A DNA stretch of 64,000 bases, from NCBI GenBank assembly GCA_046269235.1, contig JBJZOS010000005.1, positions 62,001 to 126,000 of the forward strand. Reading direction: 5' to 3'. Below, piece after piece: positions 62,473 through 64,000 of the stretch. This DNA comes from Soonwooa sp032078105. GTDB taxonomy: Bacteria > Bacteroidota > Bacteroidia > Flavobacteriales > Weeksellaceae. Numbering within the stretch: the first letter of the stretch is position 1; each line of letters opens with the position of its first letter. A program made the translations under genes and the position numbers. A model generated the notes under the pieces. It did no database searches and had not been told where the DNA came from. It worked only from the letters and a program-made list of their open reading frames with translations.

Positions 62473-62837
62473 AAAATATACGCGTAGGTTATATTCGCAT
62501 TTTATTATCATCTAAATTTTATGTTTTGTCACAAATATTTACAAAATTTGTGACAAATTTGAACTTATAAAAGCTCAAAAACTAATTAATAATAGGCAAT
62601 ATGGAGGATTTTTAAATTACGCACCTAAAAATAATTTTCGCAAAAAGAAAAATAATCTTCCAGAAATATGTTCAATGAATTCCTCTGTTCATTATCATTG
62701 AACAATACTTTTTATTGAACAGAGCATTTAAAATAATCTGTTTATTTAGCCTTTGGTTTTGATTTTTTAAGATGATTAATATTAAATTCGTTTTTTCAAG
62801 AACCCAAACCCTTAACTTTATCACATAATCTCCATCA
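62473..62837. other. Gene-free 365-bp region with two inverted-repeat structures
   Basis: No gene is visible. TTTGTCACAAAT (62525-62536) and ATTTGTGACAAA (62546-62557) form a perfect 12-bp inverted repeat. At 62669-62724 four copies of TGTTCA/TGAACA are interleaved (described separately). A short AAATTACGCACC...TTTTCGCA stretch (62614-62641) recalls the ends of the repeat at 27.4 kb. Confidence 0.6.
62669..62724. promoter_or_regulatory. Interleaved inverted repeats (A-B-A'-B' order)
   Basis: TGTTCAATGA (62669-62678) pairs with TCATTGAACA (62695-62704). CTCTGTTCA (62683-62691) pairs with TGAACAGAG (62716-62724). The nested order allows mutually exclusive hairpins or a pseudoknot in RNA, or four operator half-sites in DNA. 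Confidence 0.55.
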
Positions 62838-63585
62838 ATGAAAATTCAAATTATCAGCGATTTACATCAAGAATTCGGTATTTCAGAATTGTGTTTTGAT
62901 AATGCTGATTTGGTGATTTTTGCAGGAGATACCAACCTCGGCACAAAAGGAATTGAGTGGATTAAGACAAAAATCAAAAAATATTCCTGTGATTTATATT
63001 CTTGGAAATCATGAGTATTATAAAGGCTCATATCCGAAAACGCTCAATAAAATTAAGTCTGCCGCAGAAAATACCAATATTCATGTTTTAGAGGATTCCT
63101 TTTTAGACATTGAAGACATTAGATTTCATGGCTGTACTTTATGGACGGATTTTGCACTTTTTGGAAATTCAGTAGAAGCAGGAATGTACTGTCAACCGAA
63201 AATGAACGATTACAAAATGATCAAGAGAGATCCTTCCTATTCTAAAATGAGAACTGTGGATACGTTTAAGATTCATCAATTTTCAAAACATTGGCTGAAT
63301 GAAAGTTTAGAAAATTCAACAAAAGAGAAAAATATTGTGGTGACGCATCATGCGCCAAGTTTGCTTTCAGTTCCCGATAATTTTAAGAATGATCTATTAA
63401 CTTCAGCATATGCTTCCAATCTTGATGATTTCATAACAAAACATCAACCTGATTTTTGGATTCATGGGCACATTCATGCACCTAGTCGTTATTCAATTGG
63501 TAAAACAGAAGTAATATGCAATCCACATGGATATCTTGATGATCCCGACAATGGTTACGATAGAGAACTTATTATTGAAACATAA
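62838..63585 (+). pseudogene. Metallophosphoesterase with one frameshift
   Basis: From ATG 62838 the frame reads MKIQIISDLHQEFG and LVIFAGDTN, carrying the DxH and GD metal motifs, then goes out of phase near 62965-62985 in A-rich sequence (AAGACAAAAATCAAAAAATA). The other frame continues with the correct remainder: VIYILGNHEYYKG, VVTHHAPS and HGHIHAPS. A single one-base change restores a complete Calcineurin-like phosphoesterase of about 248 residues. It may be a genuine lesion or a homopolymer sequencing error. Confidence 0.75.
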
Positions 63586-63693
63586 TCTGTAAATTTTTCA
63601 ATAGATAATCGGAGATCTTTCGATTACCTATTGAAATTATGACACCTTCGAAGTGAACATAACTTCAACTTCATTAAAGCTTCCTGAACCTGA

Positions 63694-63722
63694 AAAAAAC
63701 TCGGCTATGAACCGAGTTTTTT
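63694..63722 (-). terminator. Bidirectional intrinsic terminator overlapping the integrase stop codon
   Basis: AAAAAACTCGG (63694-63704) pairs perfectly with CCGAGTTTTTT (63712-63722). The integrase stop codon (63705-63707) lies in the 7-nt loop. Confidence 0.8.
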
Positions 63723-64000
63723 CTCATTTTCCGTCTGAACTTCATTTTTCCTCTGCAAAACAACTTTCAAATTCCCCATATCTTCGCTCACTTTCTTATC
63801 CAAAATTTTCGCATAATGTTGCGTGGTTTTGATGCTTTTATGTCCAAGCATTTTACTTACACTTTCCATCGATACATTATTTCCTAAAGTTACAGTCGTG
63901 GCAAAAGTGTGTCTCGCACAGTGAAAAGTAAGTTTCTTATTGATACCACAATTTTCTGCAATAGTTTTCAGATATTCATTTACTTTTTGATTGGTATAAA
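63705..64000 (-). CDS. Tyrosine recombinase/integrase, C-terminal part (N-terminus outside window)
   Basis: About 98 C-terminal residues are visible, reading leftward to TAG at 63705-63707. They contain the catalytic HxxR as LTFHCARHTFATT, the second His as MLGHKSIKTTQHYAK, and the nucleophile Tyr in that block. This is the arrangement of bacteroidotal phage/CTnDOT-type integrases. It suggests that the accessory genes to the left, or those beyond the window, belong to an integrative element. Confidence 0.9.
   Translation of the reverse strand, partial: YTNQKVNEYLKTIAENCGINKKLTFHCARHTFATTVTLGNNVSMESVSKMLGHKSIKTTQHYAKILDKKVSEDMGNLKVVLQRKNEVQTENEKKLGS

Noticed and set aside
1..64000. tRNA or rRNA genes
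   Set aside because: No cloverleaf-like or rRNA-like segment was recognised in the intergenic stretches on either strand; a covariance search would be needed to exclude a divergent tRNA.

Overview
The window is AT-rich DNA from a member of the Bacteroidota, most likely a flavobacterium of the Chryseobacterium/Weeksellaceae group. The evidence is the gene families (GSCFA, YceI lipoprotein, DUF4197, DUF5916, two-domain FtsX permeases, ISAs1 relics), the lack of Shine-Dalgarno sequences before most starts, and repeated TTG-N17-22-TAnnTTTG promoters, the form used by the Bacteroidota sigma-A. No rRNA, tRNA or CRISPR array was recognised.

Positions 1-13000 are ordinary chromosome: an acyltransferase (partial), TatD nuclease, GSCFA protein, polyprenyl synthetase, a Pit/DUF47 phosphate pair, a DEAD-box RNA helicase with a DbpA-like tail, an FkbM methyltransferase with a Wzx-like flippase, an orphan ABC ATPase, a YceI lipoprotein and pheS. 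Several well-formed terminators and promoters separate them.

Positions 13000-27000 mix intact genes (DUF3108, the glycogen operon glgB-glgA-glgC, Dps, an alpha/beta hydrolase, DUF4197, DUF493) with heavy gene decay. A DUF5916 gene is broken by stops and frameshifts. At 21.1-23.5 kb an operon has collapsed into fragments of an esterase, an M17-like peptidase, an ATP-grasp ligase, a carboxylate-amine ligase and a class I glutamine amidotransferase. Further small remnants lie near 15.8, 26.0 and 26.6 kb.

Positions 27000-40000 hold an export locus read leftward (HlyD-type adaptor, MacB/LolD-type ATPase, two paralogous FtsX permeases, TolC-type outer-membrane protein). Facing it is a sigma-54 response regulator with its histidine kinase. 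Two TGT-N10-ACA palindromes sit in the divergent promoter region. The intergenic spacers carry a family of about 130-bp palindromic elements.

Positions 40000-64000 look like accessory DNA, probably an integrative element. There is a TOTE-type primase-helicase, then five tandem motif pairs spaced about 100-108 bp apart next to a HTH / winged-helix initiator / DnaC-like loader cassette. A defence-rich stretch follows: an AbiEi-type antitoxin whose toxin is truncated, a HEPN-like protein, an HNH nuclease, and a 1228-residue SEC-C protein with a C-terminal PD-(D/E)XK motif. Next is an eight-gene tightly packed operon (XRE regulator, nuclease-methyltransferase fusion, second N6-adenine methyltransferase, GIY-YIG protein, small acidic protein, SMC/Rad50-like ATPase with a CPLC hook, REase-like protein carrying a premature TGA, and a Ymh/TIGR02391 HEPN-like protein). 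The window ends with a frameshifted metallophosphoesterase and the C-terminal part of a tyrosine recombinase. The XRE-to-Ymh operon and the SEC-C protein are the best candidates for an undescribed anti-phage system.
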